DNA of 21,860 nucleotides, from positions 1 to 21,860 of IMG/VR virus record IMGVR_UViG_3300020450_000110; one strand, given 5' to 3'. Of this stretch, positions 13,252 through 21,557 are shown one piece after another. The first letter of the stretch is position 1. Each line of letters begins with the position of its first letter. The notes under the pieces are model-generated. The model saw nothing but the letters and a program-made list of their open reading frames with translations. It searched no databases and was not told where the DNA came from. The DNA is from a virus. Both the position numbers and the translations under genes were made by a program.

Positions 13252-14027
13252 TGAAAGAACTTACAGTTCAACAAATAGAACACAATTGGAAGAAGTTAAG
13301 AGATATCATCCAAAACACATTCGATGGTGACCGTTTGATTAATCTAAACAAAATGTATGATTACTTCGAGGATAGGATGTGTATGGCACCAGCAAGTGGA
13401 AAGGAACATTATCACTATGCTCATGTCGGTGGATATGTCGAACATATTCTTCACATCATAGATTACTCCCAACAGATTAAACACACTTGGGAGAAGAATG
13501 GAGCGACAATCAACTTTACCGATGAGGAACTTATATTCGCCGCCTTACATCATGATTTGGGTAAGGTGGGTGACTTAGAACATGATTACTATATACCACA
13601 AGACTCGGATTGGCATAGAAAAAATCAAGGTTCGCTGTTCAAACATAATCCTGAGATTGTGTATATGACCGTTACTGATAGAGCTCTATGGTTACTACAA
13701 CACTTCGGTGTCTCGATGACTCAGAATGAGTTCATCGGTTTGAGACTTACAGATGGTATGTATGAAGAGGCTAACAAATCATATTATGTATCCTACATAC
13801 CAGAGAGACAATTAAGGTCTAACATCGCTTACATTTTACATCAGGCCGATATGTTGGCAACTCATGTTGAATACGATGAATGGAAACGTGGAGAGTTGGA
13901 AGAAGAACAGAGAGTTCAAGAAAGTGTTGAAAAAATAAAAGAAGCAACCAACAATGAAGATATATCAGAACAACTATCAGAAAAATCTAAGGATTTATTC
14001 GAGGAATTATTTGGAGACGCGTCGTGA
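13251..14027 (+). CDS. HD-domain phosphohydrolase (258 aa)
   Basis: A metal-dependent HD site is visible: H58 (YAHVGGYVEH), the HHD motif at 100-102 (AALHHDLGKVGD) and a distal D in HQADMLATH. HD enzymes hydrolyse phosphate esters, such as dNTPs, cyclic nucleotides or (p)ppGpp. The tail (about 220-258) is an acidic coiled coil. AAAGGAGAGG supplies a strong ribosome site. It is coupled to the genes on both sides (TAATG upstream, GTGA downstream). HD proteins near gp55 occur in marine T4-like phages. Substrate unknown. Confidence 0.85.
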   Translation: MKELTVQQIEHNWKKLRDIIQNTFDGDRLINLNKMYDYFEDRMCMAPASGKEHYHYAHVGGYVEHILHIIDYSQQIKHTWEKNGATINFTDEELIFAALHHDLGKVGDLEHDYYIPQDSDWHRKNQGSLFKHNPEIVYMTVTDRALWLLQHFGVSMTQNEFIGLRLTDGMYEEANKSYYVSYIPERQLRSNIAYILHQADMLATHVEYDEWKRGELEEEQRVQESVEKIKEATNNEDISEQLSEKSKDLFEELFGDAS

Positions 14028-14284
14028 TAATTGAAATAATCCTTTTGATATTCGTATTGACAGAAGCTTATGTGATATGGAATCTGATGAGAAAAGCCGA
14101 GGTGCTTGAGACTTGGGTTGAGGAATTTACAGTTCTTATCGAATCAGTTAATCAAGAATTACAAACTATAGATCAAAGTGGTGCCTTCGCTGCCGACGAT
14201 GAGGTGGGTGCAACTTTTAACCAAATAAAACAAACCGTAAATAAACTAACCGTACTAAGGGGGGAAGATGTTGATGACAAATAA
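14024..14284 (+). CDS. Single-pass membrane protein with coiled-coil tail (86 aa)
   Basis: A GTG start overlaps the HD gene's stop (GTGA). Residues 2-20 (IIEIILLIFVLTEAYVIW) form one membrane helix at the N terminus, followed by a helical acidic region to residue 80. Topology would place the tail in the cytoplasm or periplasm depending on insertion. It overlaps the sigma-factor gene. No family recognised. Confidence 0.7.
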   Translation: MIIEIILLIFVLTEAYVIWNLMRKAEVLETWVEEFTVLIESVNQELQTIDQSGAFAADDEVGATFNQIKQTVNKLTVLRGEDVDDK

Positions 14285-15023
14285 GTCAAACAAAGCTAAA
14301 CCAAAATTCAAAAGAAAACGTAAAAAGAAAAGTAGAATATATTTTGGAACACCAGTACAAAATGCTATCATTAGGTATAATAACCATGACAATCCAGTTA
14401 TTAAAAATAGAATTTACAAGGAACATATAGCATTTGCTTTTAATAAGTTAGCTGAAAATCTAATTCATACTTTTAAATTCTATTATTTTGATTATCCGAT
14501 AGAAGAGGTCAAACACGAGGTTGTTGCTTTCTTGGTAATGCAGATGCCAAAATATAAACCAGATAAAGGTAGAGCGTTTTCATACTTTTCTATTGTCGGT
14601 AAGAATTGGTTGATATTACATAACAATAACAATTACAAGAAAATGAAGATTCATGACCAGATAACGGTATTGGACTACAATAGAAATGTAACGAAGGAAT
14701 CCAATGAATCAGATGTCGATGATTTCAACATGGAGTTCGTAGACCAGATGTTGGAATATTGGGATAACAATATCACGAATATATTCAGACGTCAGAAGGA
14801 TATATTAGTCGCCGATTCTGTTTTGGAATTATTTCGTAGAAGAAGAAATATAGAAAACTTCAACAAGAAAGCACTATATATAATGATTCGTGAGATGACC
14901 GGTTCAAACACACAACACATCACGAGGGTCATCAATCAGATGAAAAACTATTACTTCAGTATGTTAGAGGAGTTTCAGACCGACGGTAAGATTGATACAG
15001 CCAATACAGGTTCAATATTTTAG
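14274..15023 (+). CDS. 55: Late-transcription sigma factor, T4 gp55-like
   Basis: gp55 is the small phage sigma factor that directs host RNA polymerase to late promoters (TATAAATA) together with the sliding clamp. The protein has a very basic N terminus (KFKRKRKKKSR). A sigma region 2-like helical core follows: EHIAFAFNKLAENLIHTF, then EEVKHEVVAFLVMQMPKYKPDKGRAFSYFSIVGKNWLI, matching the 'D..KG.aFsYf...a.n.f' pattern of region 2. At about 249 residues it is longer than T4 gp55 (185). The ATG at 14274 is favoured over 14268 because AAGGGGGGA at 14258-14265 is then properly spaced. It sits immediately before the terminator and the structural genes. Confidence 0.82.
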   Translation: MTNKSNKAKPKFKRKRKKKSRIYFGTPVQNAIIRYNNHDNPVIKNRIYKEHIAFAFNKLAENLIHTFKFYYFDYPIEEVKHEVVAFLVMQMPKYKPDKGRAFSYFSIVGKNWLILHNNNNYKKMKIHDQITVLDYNRNVTKESNESDVDDFNMEFVDQMLEYWDNNITNIFRRQKDILVADSVLELFRRRRNIENFNKKALYIMIREMTGSNTQHITRVINQMKNYYFSMLEEFQTDGKIDTANTGSIF

Positions 15024-15044
15024 GAGAACACCCCCCACACAAAC

Positions 15045-15075
15045 AAAAAAAGGGGAGTTTTCACTCCCCTTTTTT
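15045..15075. terminator. Bidirectional rho-independent terminator
   Basis: AGGGGAGT (15051-15058) pairs perfectly with ACTCCCCT (15063-15070) around a TTTC loop, flanked by an A tract on the left and a T tract on the right. It works in both directions and lies between two convergent genes, the sigma-factor gene on plus and the membrane-protein gene on minus. Confidence 0.95.
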
Positions 15076-15113
15076 CTTGCCTGATAGCGTAGGACTATCA
15101 AACTATTTCGTAC

Positions 15114-15335
15114 CTACTTACGAAATAAACCCACCAACACCAATAAGGCGACAAGCCCAGCGAAACCCGACTCGCCGAACTTATTAATGATGGATGTGAG
15201 GTTACCAATAACATTGACACCAAAGATACCTGTTCCAAATATTACTTCAGAAACAGCACCTACGGCTACAAAGGAAACTAATAAATGAACAATGTCATCT
15301 ATATATCCCTTTACCATTGTTATTATTTCCTGCAT
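15114..15335 (-). CDS. Small two-helix membrane protein, possible holin-like (73 aa)
   Basis: This is the only leftward gene in the window. On the minus strand GGGAG (15346-15342) lies 6 nt before the ATG. The product has two hydrophobic stretches, about 10-33 (DDIVHLLVSFVAVGAVSEVIF) and 55-71 (GFAGLVALLVLVGLF), joined by a Gly/Asn loop, and ends RK. Size and topology fit class II holins or small membrane effectors. A 3D-domain protein is encoded at 4672, but there is no direct link. It has its own promoter motif, a hairpin in its leader and a terminator behind it, so it is an independent unit. Confidence 0.75.
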   Translation of the reverse strand: MQEIITMVKGYIDDIVHLLVSFVAVGAVSEVIFGTGIFGVNVIGNLTSIINKFGESGFAGLVALLVLVGLFRK

Positions 15336-15355
15336 GGTTATCTCCCGTTAGTTAG

Positions 15356-15378
15356 AAAAAAAAGGGTTTAAAAACCCT
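15356..15378 (-). terminator. Terminator-like hairpin in the leader of the minus-strand gene
   Basis: Read on the minus strand, AGGGTT pairs with AACCCT (15378-15373 with 15368-15363) and is followed at once by eight T residues (15363-15356). This has the form of a short intrinsic terminator, but it lies between the TATAAATA box and the ATG at 15335. It could be an attenuator, or an insulator against transcription arriving from the right. Confidence 0.55.
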
Positions 15379-15421
15379 CCGTATATAACTATATAATATT
15401 TTGATAATAAATTACTATATA

Positions 15422-15429
15422 TATTTATA
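15422..15429 (-). promoter_or_regulatory. T4-type late promoter box TATAAATA (minus strand)
   Basis: An exact TATAAATA reads leftward here, the consensus recognised by gp55-type sigma factors, one of which is encoded nearby. Transcription would begin around 15416 and reach the gene at 15335 after about 80 nt. The region is very AT-rich, so chance occurrence is possible. Confidence 0.5.
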
Positions 15430-15487
15430 TACTGTTATTTTTTAGTTATAGACTATTTATTGTTAGATAAAAATATACAGGTAAATC

Positions 15488-15889
15488 ATGAGTATAGATT
15501 ACGAAATATTTGAAGGTAAATCTTTATCATCGCTTTTCGAAGATATATATAAAAACACAGAATATAATAGAAAACAACTAGACATTCTTACGAAAGAATT
15601 AGTTCAGTTTATCAAGGATGGTGATACTGCCGTACAGATAGTACCGATGATAAAAGAATACCTCGAAATAAATGTTAGAAATGATGACCAGCTGGTAAAA
15701 ATGGCTGGAATCGTACAGCGTCTTATTTCAGCCGAATCCAAAGCTGGTGCCGAGGATGAGTTTGGTTTATCCGAGGAAGAAAAAACTCAATTGTTGTCTG
15801 GTATTGAGGATACTATCAAAGATATACAAACTGAATCTGATAAAATACATAACAAAATTGAGGACTCAAATCGGATAACCTATGAGTAA
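15488..15889 (+). CDS. Hypothetical phage protein, first gene of the structural run (133 aa)
   Basis: The ATG follows a weak AGGT site. The protein is acidic and mainly helical, with a Leu-rich N-terminal helix and a C-terminal coiled-coil segment (about 95-130, with GIEDTIKDIQTESDKIHNKI). It has no Cys and no enzymatic motif. Its stop overlaps the hub-like gene by 8 nt, so it is probably a baseplate or tail-assembly component. I do not recognise a named family. Confidence 0.7.
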   Translation: MSIDYEIFEGKSLSSLFEDIYKNTEYNRKQLDILTKELVQFIKDGDTAVQIVPMIKEYLEINVRNDDQLVKMAGIVQRLISAESKAGAEDEFGLSEEEKTQLLSGIEDTIKDIQTESDKIHNKIEDSNRITYE

Positions 15890-16991
15890 ACACGTTAAAA
15901 TACATCCAAATGACACCACAACATCGATTCCGTTGAGTAGGGTGTCAACCCCATCGGAAACTTCTGCGTTCATTAAACAAGAAATAAAAAGAAACCAAAC
16001 AGAATTTTTCGAAATAGAAACCTTAGAAGTTACGGATGTTTTTTTGAATGATGCCGGAGAGAGAGTTATTATAGAGGGTAATTTTCTTAGTGATGGAAGT
16101 AGTCCGGGTCCAATTAGACCAATCGATCCATATTTTACAAAAGTACCTGTAAGGGGTGAACATGTGCGGGTTGCCGAATATGAATCGGGTTTTTTCTACT
16201 TGGACATTGTAAATAGAAAAGGTCGTGTAAATCAAAATTCGATACCAGGTGCTTCTCGTAGTTATAAAACCGATATGAAGTTTGGTAATACCTTTGAACA
16301 AAAAAAAGTTAAACCAATAGAAGCTGGTGAGGGATGTTTATTGATTGAAGGACGACTCGGACAAACGATACATCTTGATGGTAGTGGAAATAAACCTAGT
16401 CTTAAATTATCAACACATATTGATGAGACCGATGGTTTTTTTAGAAAAGAAAATATTGATGAGGATAATTCTTCTATATATTTAACATCTGATGGCCTGA
16501 GGGGACAAGGATTTGTTGGACAAGAAATTAAAAAAAATAGTATACTAATGAGGTCGGACGATATACTTATTAATAGTAGGAGTAGACTTATTTTGGAGGC
16601 GGACGAAGTTTTTATACATTCTAGAAAAGGACAAACTATAAAGATGGGTGACCCAAGAGCTGTATTTGTACCGACAATCGATGCCATGAAATTAACTGAG
16701 TTGATGAAAAACATTATGTCATTTGTAAGTAAAACTTTTTCTGCGATTGGGAAAGCATCGAATCCAGCAACATTAGTTCAGGCAGCGAAAGATATCAAAA
16801 AAGCCGTGGGAACAGATTTACCTGAAATCATAGATACTGTTGAAAAGGAAAAATATTTGAACAAACAAGTGATGGTACAAATGCCTGATGTTGAAATACC
16901 CAAAGCACCAAAAGTTAATCTATCACCAAAGATACCGAATGTACCTAATGTTCCAACCACTTTTCCAGACAAAGAAAGTTTTAAAAGATAA
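15882..16991 (+). CDS. Baseplate hub/spike-like protein (T4 gp5-like OB-fold), tentative
   Basis: Residues about 45-110 read like the OB-fold seen in baseplate hub proteins: strands around EVTDVFLN, VPVRGEHVRVAEYESGFFYLD and IVNRKGRVN. A beta-rich region follows (CLLIEGRLGQTIHLDG, then KNSILMRSDDILINSRSRL), suggesting a spike-like beta prism. The C terminus (about 330-360) is Pro/Val-rich with repeated PxxPKxPN units, like a linker. It is placed directly ahead of gp25 and gp6, where hub proteins are expected. No lysozyme domain, which T4 gp5 has, is visible. Assignment is by position and strand pattern. Confidence 0.55.
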   Translation: MSKHVKIHPNDTTTSIPLSRVSTPSETSAFIKQEIKRNQTEFFEIETLEVTDVFLNDAGERVIIEGNFLSDGSSPGPIRPIDPYFTKVPVRGEHVRVAEYESGFFYLDIVNRKGRVNQNSIPGASRSYKTDMKFGNTFEQKKVKPIEAGEGCLLIEGRLGQTIHLDGSGNKPSLKLSTHIDETDGFFRKENIDEDNSSIYLTSDGLRGQGFVGQEIKKNSILMRSDDILINSRSRLILEADEVFIHSRKGQTIKMGDPRAVFVPTIDAMKLTELMKNIMSFVSKTFSAIGKASNPATLVQAAKDIKKAVGTDLPEIIDTVEKEKYLNKQVMVQMPDVEIPKAPKVNLSPKIPNVPNVPTTFPDKESFKR

Positions 16992-17002
16992 AAGGAGTAA
17001 TT

Positions 17003-17452
17003 ATGACTAAAAAGGCTTTAGTTAAAATAATACAAGAAGTTGTTCGTAGAGAAATAAAAAAAGAGGTCAGTAAGATATTTATTGAAGAACAAAAAAGTTC
17101 ACCTAAACAATTGAAAGATATTATCGAACAAGTTCCAAAACAAAAAACAAACGTCAAATATACGAATAATAAATCTTTGAATGATGTTTTGAATGAAACT
17201 GTCGGTCTCAGTAAAAAAACCGATGATTATCCAACAATGGGTGGTGGTGCTTTTGATACTTCTAGAATGACGGAATTATTAGGTTATGGTCAGACTGAAG
17301 AAGTCAAACGTGACATGGTTGCTGTAGATACAATAAAAAAAGCTGGTAAATCAGTAGACCAAGTACCAGAACATGTTACCAACGCTTTAACAAAAGATTA
17401 TAGTGCTTTAATGAAAGCATTAGATAAGAAAAAACAAGGAGGATTGGGTTAA
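17003..17452 (+). CDS. Hypothetical virion-associated protein (149 aa)
   Basis: AAAGGAG at 16991-16997 precedes the ATG, and the stop shares its last base with the gp25 gene start. The N terminus (5-30, ALVKIIQEVVRREIKKEV) is an amphipathic basic helix, residues 31-75 are Lys-rich and probably disordered, and the C terminus ends in a Lys/Gly tail. No family recognised. Position inside the baseplate operon suggests a structural or assembly role. Confidence 0.65.
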   Translation: MTKKALVKIIQEVVRREIKKEVSKIFIEEQKSSPKQLKDIIEQVPKQKTNVKYTNNKSLNDVLNETVGLSKKTDDYPTMGGGAFDTSRMTELLGYGQTEEVKRDMVAVDTIKKAGKSVDQVPEHVTNALTKDYSALMKALDKKKQGGLG

Positions 17453-17865
17453 TGCCAAGAAGTGCTAGGGAAATAGATTTAGACCCAAGAACTTATGTGG
17501 GTCTTTCGTTTCCACTCCGAGCGGATGTAAATAATAATTTTCAGATGACAAAAACTTCATTAGAACAATCAGTTCATAACATGAAAAATTTGTTACTTAC
17601 TAGTCTTCGTGAAAGACCATCAAATCCAGAGTTTGGTAGTAGACTGAAAGAATTATGTTTCGAACCAATAGATGACGATTTGATAGCCAAGATTGATTTT
17701 GAAATAAGACGAGCGACAGGTATTTGGTTACCATACATTGAAATCATTGATATTTCGGTCACCGATAATCCGGATAAGAATAGTGTATTGGTCATCGTGA
17801 AATTTGTAACGACTTTGGATCCAACATCTGACCAGTCCTTGAACTTAGAACTTAATAATACCTAG
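17452..17865 (+). CDS. 25: Baseplate wedge protein, gp25/GpW family
   Basis: The gp25-like wedge protein joins the tail tube and sheath to the baseplate in contractile tails and related secretion systems. The family core is clear: NMKNLLLTSLRERPSNPEFGS (about 43-63), then LKELCFEPIDDDL (65-77), RRATGIWLPYIEI, and VLVIVKFVT near the end. Length (137) is normal. A strong AAGGAGG (17438-17444) precedes the ATG by 7 nt. It is followed by gp6, the T4 gene order. Confidence 0.88.
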   Translation: MPRSAREIDLDPRTYVGLSFPLRADVNNNFQMTKTSLEQSVHNMKNLLLTSLRERPSNPEFGSRLKELCFEPIDDDLIAKIDFEIRRATGIWLPYIEIIDISVTDNPDKNSVLVIVKFVTTLDPTSDQSLNLELNNT

Positions 17866-17873
17866 GAATATAC

Positions 17874-19862
17874 ATGGCACGTACGAGTATACAAAAAGAC
17901 ACAGTAAAGGATGTTAATTATCTTAATAAAGATTTCAATGATTTCAAAAATAATTTGATTGAATTTGCGAAACAGTATTTTCCAAATACATATAATGATT
18001 TCAATGAAGCGTCACCTGGTATGATGTTTATTGAGATGGCGGCTTACGTAGGTGATGTTCTATCATATTATGTTGATTCACAATTTAGAGAATCATTGTT
18101 GGCGTATGCAGAGGAAAAGAGAAATGTCTATTCTATCGCACAATCATTTGGATATAAACCAAAGACAACTTCTCCGGCTGAGGTAATTTTAGATGTCTTT
18201 CAAACCGTACCAGCACTGAACAACAAACCAGATTTAAGATACGCATTAACTGTCAATGAAGGAACCCAAATCAATGCTTCCTCGAATGGAACTACTTTTA
18301 GGACTATAGAAGATGTAAACTTTAAATTTTCAAGTTCATACGACCCACGTAATATCACTATTTTTGAAACAGACTCAGGTCAACCAACAAAATTTTTATT
18401 ATCTAAAAAGGTTAAAGCTCGAAGTGGTGATATCACAAGTGAGACATTTGACTTTGGAGCCGCAGAGAAATATTCTGAGATTCGTTTAGGCAGACCTGAC
18501 GTAATTGAGATATTATCCTGTACCGATAGTGATGGAAATAGATGGTACGAGGTCGACAGTTTGGCACGTGATACGATATATGAAGAGATGGAAAATAATA
18601 TTTCTAATTCACCAGAGTCAGTCGCTGATAGAGGCAATGCAGCATATCTACTTAAATTAAGAAAGGTCGCTAGGAGATTCACAACATTTATCAATCAAGA
18701 TGACGAAACCATTATAAGGTTCGGAGCTGGAATATCGGATAATCCAGATGAAGAGATAATACCGAATCCAACAAACGTAGGCTCGAATTTACCTGGTAGT
18801 CCGACATTTCTAAACACAGCTTTTGACCCATCCAATTTTTTAAAAACAAAAACTTTTGGTTTGGCACCCGCGAATACAACACTTACGATTGAATACACGT
18901 TTGGTGGTGGTGTAGATGACAATGTTTCCCAAGGTGACATAACACAAAGGAACTCAATAGGTTTCACAGTAGATGATATTAATTTAGCTAGTAATCTTTT
19001 AGAAGAGTCAAAAAATTCAGTATCATTTACGAATGATAGACCTGCTGCTGGAGGTTCAACAGGTGAATCTGTTAGGGAAACAAGGGATAATGCTCTGGCA
19101 TATTATCAGGCACAACAGAGGGCGGTGACAAAAGAAGATTACATCGTACGTGCTTATTCTTTACCACCAAAGTTCGGTACTATCGCAAAAGTTCATATGT
19201 CACAGGACGAACAACTCAGTAAGGTTGGACTTGAGGAACAACTAGAAAGAACAATAACCGACGCGGATGTGGGTAAAAGTCTCAAGAATTTACAAGTCAA
19301 TAATATTCCAAATCCGTTAGCACTTAATATGTATACTTTAGGTTTTGATAGTAATAAAAAATTATCTAATCTAAATAATACAACAAAGCAAAATCTTAAA
19401 ACTTATCTCTCACAATATAGATTGATAACAGACGCCGTCAACATAAAGGATGCCTACATTATCAACATTTCTGTTGAATTTGCAATTCTTACAAAATTAG
19501 GATTCAATAAAAACGAAGTATTACTCAGATGTGTATCTGTTGTCCAAAACTTTTTCGATATCGATAGATGGCAGATAGGACAACCTATTGTTTTAGCAGA
19601 TTTGGTCTATGAACTTTCATTAGTGGACGGAGTCGCGACGGTAGTCAATCCTAATCAAGATAATCCTAACAACCAACCAATAATAATCAAAAATAAATAT
19701 CAAGCGTCCGAAGGGTATTCTGGAAACTTTTTTGACATAACAAGTTCACTTCGTGGTGGTATTCTTTATCCGGCTTTAGACCCAAGTATATTCGAAGTAA
19801 AATTTCCAAATTCTGATATCAAGGGTAAAGTTTTGGGTGATAATTTAGGCGCTAGGGAGTAA
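17874..19862 (+). CDS. 6: Baseplate wedge protein gp6 (baseplate J family)
   Basis: gp6 forms the ring of the baseplate wedge with gp7 and gp53. The N-terminal signature is strong: PGMMFIEMAAYVGDVLSYYVDSQ (about 43-65), then SLLAYAEEKRNVYSIAQSFGYKPK. Around residues 415-440 the sequence TKEDYIVRAYSLPPKFGTIAKVHM matches the baseplate-J core. The C-terminal third is likely the dimerising domain. The 662-residue length matches T4 gp6 (660). A TAGGAAT precedes the ATG, 8 nt after gp25. Confidence 0.92.
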   Translation: MARTSIQKDTVKDVNYLNKDFNDFKNNLIEFAKQYFPNTYNDFNEASPGMMFIEMAAYVGDVLSYYVDSQFRESLLAYAEEKRNVYSIAQSFGYKPKTTSPAEVILDVFQTVPALNNKPDLRYALTVNEGTQINASSNGTTFRTIEDVNFKFSSSYDPRNITIFETDSGQPTKFLLSKKVKARSGDITSETFDFGAAEKYSEIRLGRPDVIEILSCTDSDGNRWYEVDSLARDTIYEEMENNISNSPESVADRGNAAYLLKLRKVARRFTTFINQDDETIIRFGAGISDNPDEEIIPNPTNVGSNLPGSPTFLNTAFDPSNFLKTKTFGLAPANTTLTIEYTFGGGVDDNVSQGDITQRNSIGFTVDDINLASNLLEESKNSVSFTNDRPAAGGSTGESVRETRDNALAYYQAQQRAVTKEDYIVRAYSLPPKFGTIAKVHMSQDEQLSKVGLEEQLERTITDADVGKSLKNLQVNNIPNPLALNMYTLGFDSNKKLSNLNNTTKQNLKTYLSQYRLITDAVNIKDAYIINISVEFAILTKLGFNKNEVLLRCVSVVQNFFDIDRWQIGQPIVLADLVYELSLVDGVATVVNPNQDNPNNQPIIIKNKYQASEGYSGNFFDITSSLRGGILYPALDPSIFEVKFPNSDIKGKVLGDNLGARE

Positions 19863-19866
19863 TTAA

Positions 19867-20967
19867 ATGCATTTTTTTACATTCGCAGAAAAAGACGCAA
19901 CATTAGTTCAAGCCACTGGTAGTTTGAATACCGGTCTTGATGAAATTTTAGAAATTAGAAAAGATGTAAGTGATAGTGGTGATTCCGTTAACGTGACTCG
20001 TATTCTAATTAAATTTGATATAAAACATTTATCGGAATCTATTGTGGATGGAACTATTTCTAATCCAAGGTTTTTCTTAAATCTATTTGATGCTAAATCA
20101 ACTAATTTGAATACATCTCAAAGCATACAAGCCTATCCTGTTAGTCAATCATGGACTATGGGACAAGGTAGGACATATGATAATCCTATAACGACTGAGG
20201 GTTGTAGTTGGAATTTCAGAGACGGTGCAACTCAAGGTACTAACTGGCACTCATCCGTAAGTGCTTCAGGCGGGACATGGTATAGTGGTAGTGGTTTTGA
20301 GGCTTCAGCCTCTTTAGGTCATGAAACAATTGACATAAGAATGGATGTCACGGATATAGTAAAAAAATGGTTGTCTGGTAGTATTGATAATGATGGTTTT
20401 ATCGTAAAAAGAGAAGGAGATGTTGGTAACCTAGGTTCAACAAGTGATGAGGCTAGTGCTACAAGATTTGGTAATTTGAGTTTCTTTTCCTCGGATACAC
20501 ATACTAAATACCCACCCACATTGGAAACGGTTTGGAATGATTCAAGATGGGACACTGGTTCACTTTCTCCATTATCACAAACAGCTCTAGAAGACTTGGT
20601 AATCTACATGAGAGGTTTAAGACCTGAGTATAAGGAGAATGCAAGGGTCAAGTTCAGATTGGTTGGAAGGGAAAGATTTCCTGAGGCTAGTTTTTCAACT
20701 ACACCAGCGAATTTGACAGTAAATTATTTACCGAGTGCATCATCATTTTATTCTATATTGGACGCCGAGACCGAAGAGGTAATAGTTCCTTTTGGAAGCG
20801 GTTCTTACATCAGTTGTGATAGCACAAGTAATTATTTCATATTAGATATGAATGGATATCAGCCGGAAAGATTTTATAAATTGGAATATAAAATTATGAG
20901 CGGTAGTGGTGTTGATAAGACCGTACAATTTTACGACGAAGGATTTACATTCAAGGTAACACAATAA
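19867..20967 (+). CDS. DNRLRE-domain virion protein (366 aa)
   Basis: The first about 200 residues match a DNRLRE (disaggregatase-like, carbohydrate-binding jelly-roll) domain. They show VTRILIKFDIKHL, AYPVSQSWTMGQGRTYDNP, CSWNFRDG, and the typical closing IDIRMDVTDIVKKWLSGSIDNDGFIVK. Residues after about 230 form a second beta-rich domain. DNRLRE domains are found in adhesins and surface enzymes, so it may bind host glycan or decorate the baseplate. In T4, gp7 would follow gp6; this is not gp7-like. A GGGAG site precedes the ATG. The 3' end abuts the next gene (TAATG). Confidence 0.7.
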   Translation: MHFFTFAEKDATLVQATGSLNTGLDEILEIRKDVSDSGDSVNVTRILIKFDIKHLSESIVDGTISNPRFFLNLFDAKSTNLNTSQSIQAYPVSQSWTMGQGRTYDNPITTEGCSWNFRDGATQGTNWHSSVSASGGTWYSGSGFEASASLGHETIDIRMDVTDIVKKWLSGSIDNDGFIVKREGDVGNLGSTSDEASATRFGNLSFFSSDTHTKYPPTLETVWNDSRWDTGSLSPLSQTALEDLVIYMRGLRPEYKENARVKFRLVGRERFPEASFSTTPANLTVNYLPSASSFYSILDAETEEVIVPFGSGSYISCDSTSNYFILDMNGYQPERFYKLEYKIMSGSGVDKTVQFYDEGFTFKVTQ

Positions 20968-21557
20968 TGCCTTACACCAAAGAACAATTAGCAGATGTTG
21001 AATTCTACACACAATTTATAGATGATTTAAGAGTAAATTATTTGAAGGAATTGGTTGGTGCGGCTTTGACAAAATTTAGAGATACAAGTGACGTGCTTTT
21101 ATCATTCGAAGATATAACAACCGGTCTTGGTATTGAAAAGGCAGTTTTCGAAGACGCAGTCTATTCAACTCTAAATAGTCAGCTCAATACAACAGATATA
21201 GAACCGACAGGTTATACAGATTTTTCTGAGTTGATACGAAAAGAATCTTGCTCATTACAATCAGATGTACTAAAAGAGGGTAATAAGGATGTAGATAGTG
21301 ACGCTTTAATCGATAGGATAATTTCTGAATTATTACTATCCGAAGTGGCCACAAGTTTACCCAACGGAGTATCAAACGGAGATACTATAACGAGTAATAA
21401 CACCGCGGACATAAGTAAATGGTTGGTTGAAAATAATCAAAAAAGACCATTTCCTGATTTACAAAGTTTTTATGCATATGGTATAAATTATAGAGATGTC
21501 AAAACTTTAACTCAACAAGAAATAGATGAAATACCAGAAGGGGAGCCGGTAGATTAA
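20967..21557 (+). CDS. Hypothetical virion protein (196 aa)
   Basis: The start shares one base with the preceding stop, and the end does the same with the next gene. The protein is acidic and mostly helical in residues 1-130, and ends with a Pro-rich tail (EIPEGEPVD). One notable segment is QKRPFPDLQSFYAYGINYRD, near 155-175. No enzymatic motif. Position in the baseplate run suggests a structural role. Confidence 0.65.
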   Translation: MPYTKEQLADVEFYTQFIDDLRVNYLKELVGAALTKFRDTSDVLLSFEDITTGLGIEKAVFEDAVYSTLNSQLNTTDIEPTGYTDFSELIRKESCSLQSDVLKEGNKDVDSDALIDRIISELLLSEVATSLPNGVSNGDTITSNNTADISKWLVENNQKRPFPDLQSFYAYGINYRDVKTLTQQEIDEIPEGEPVD

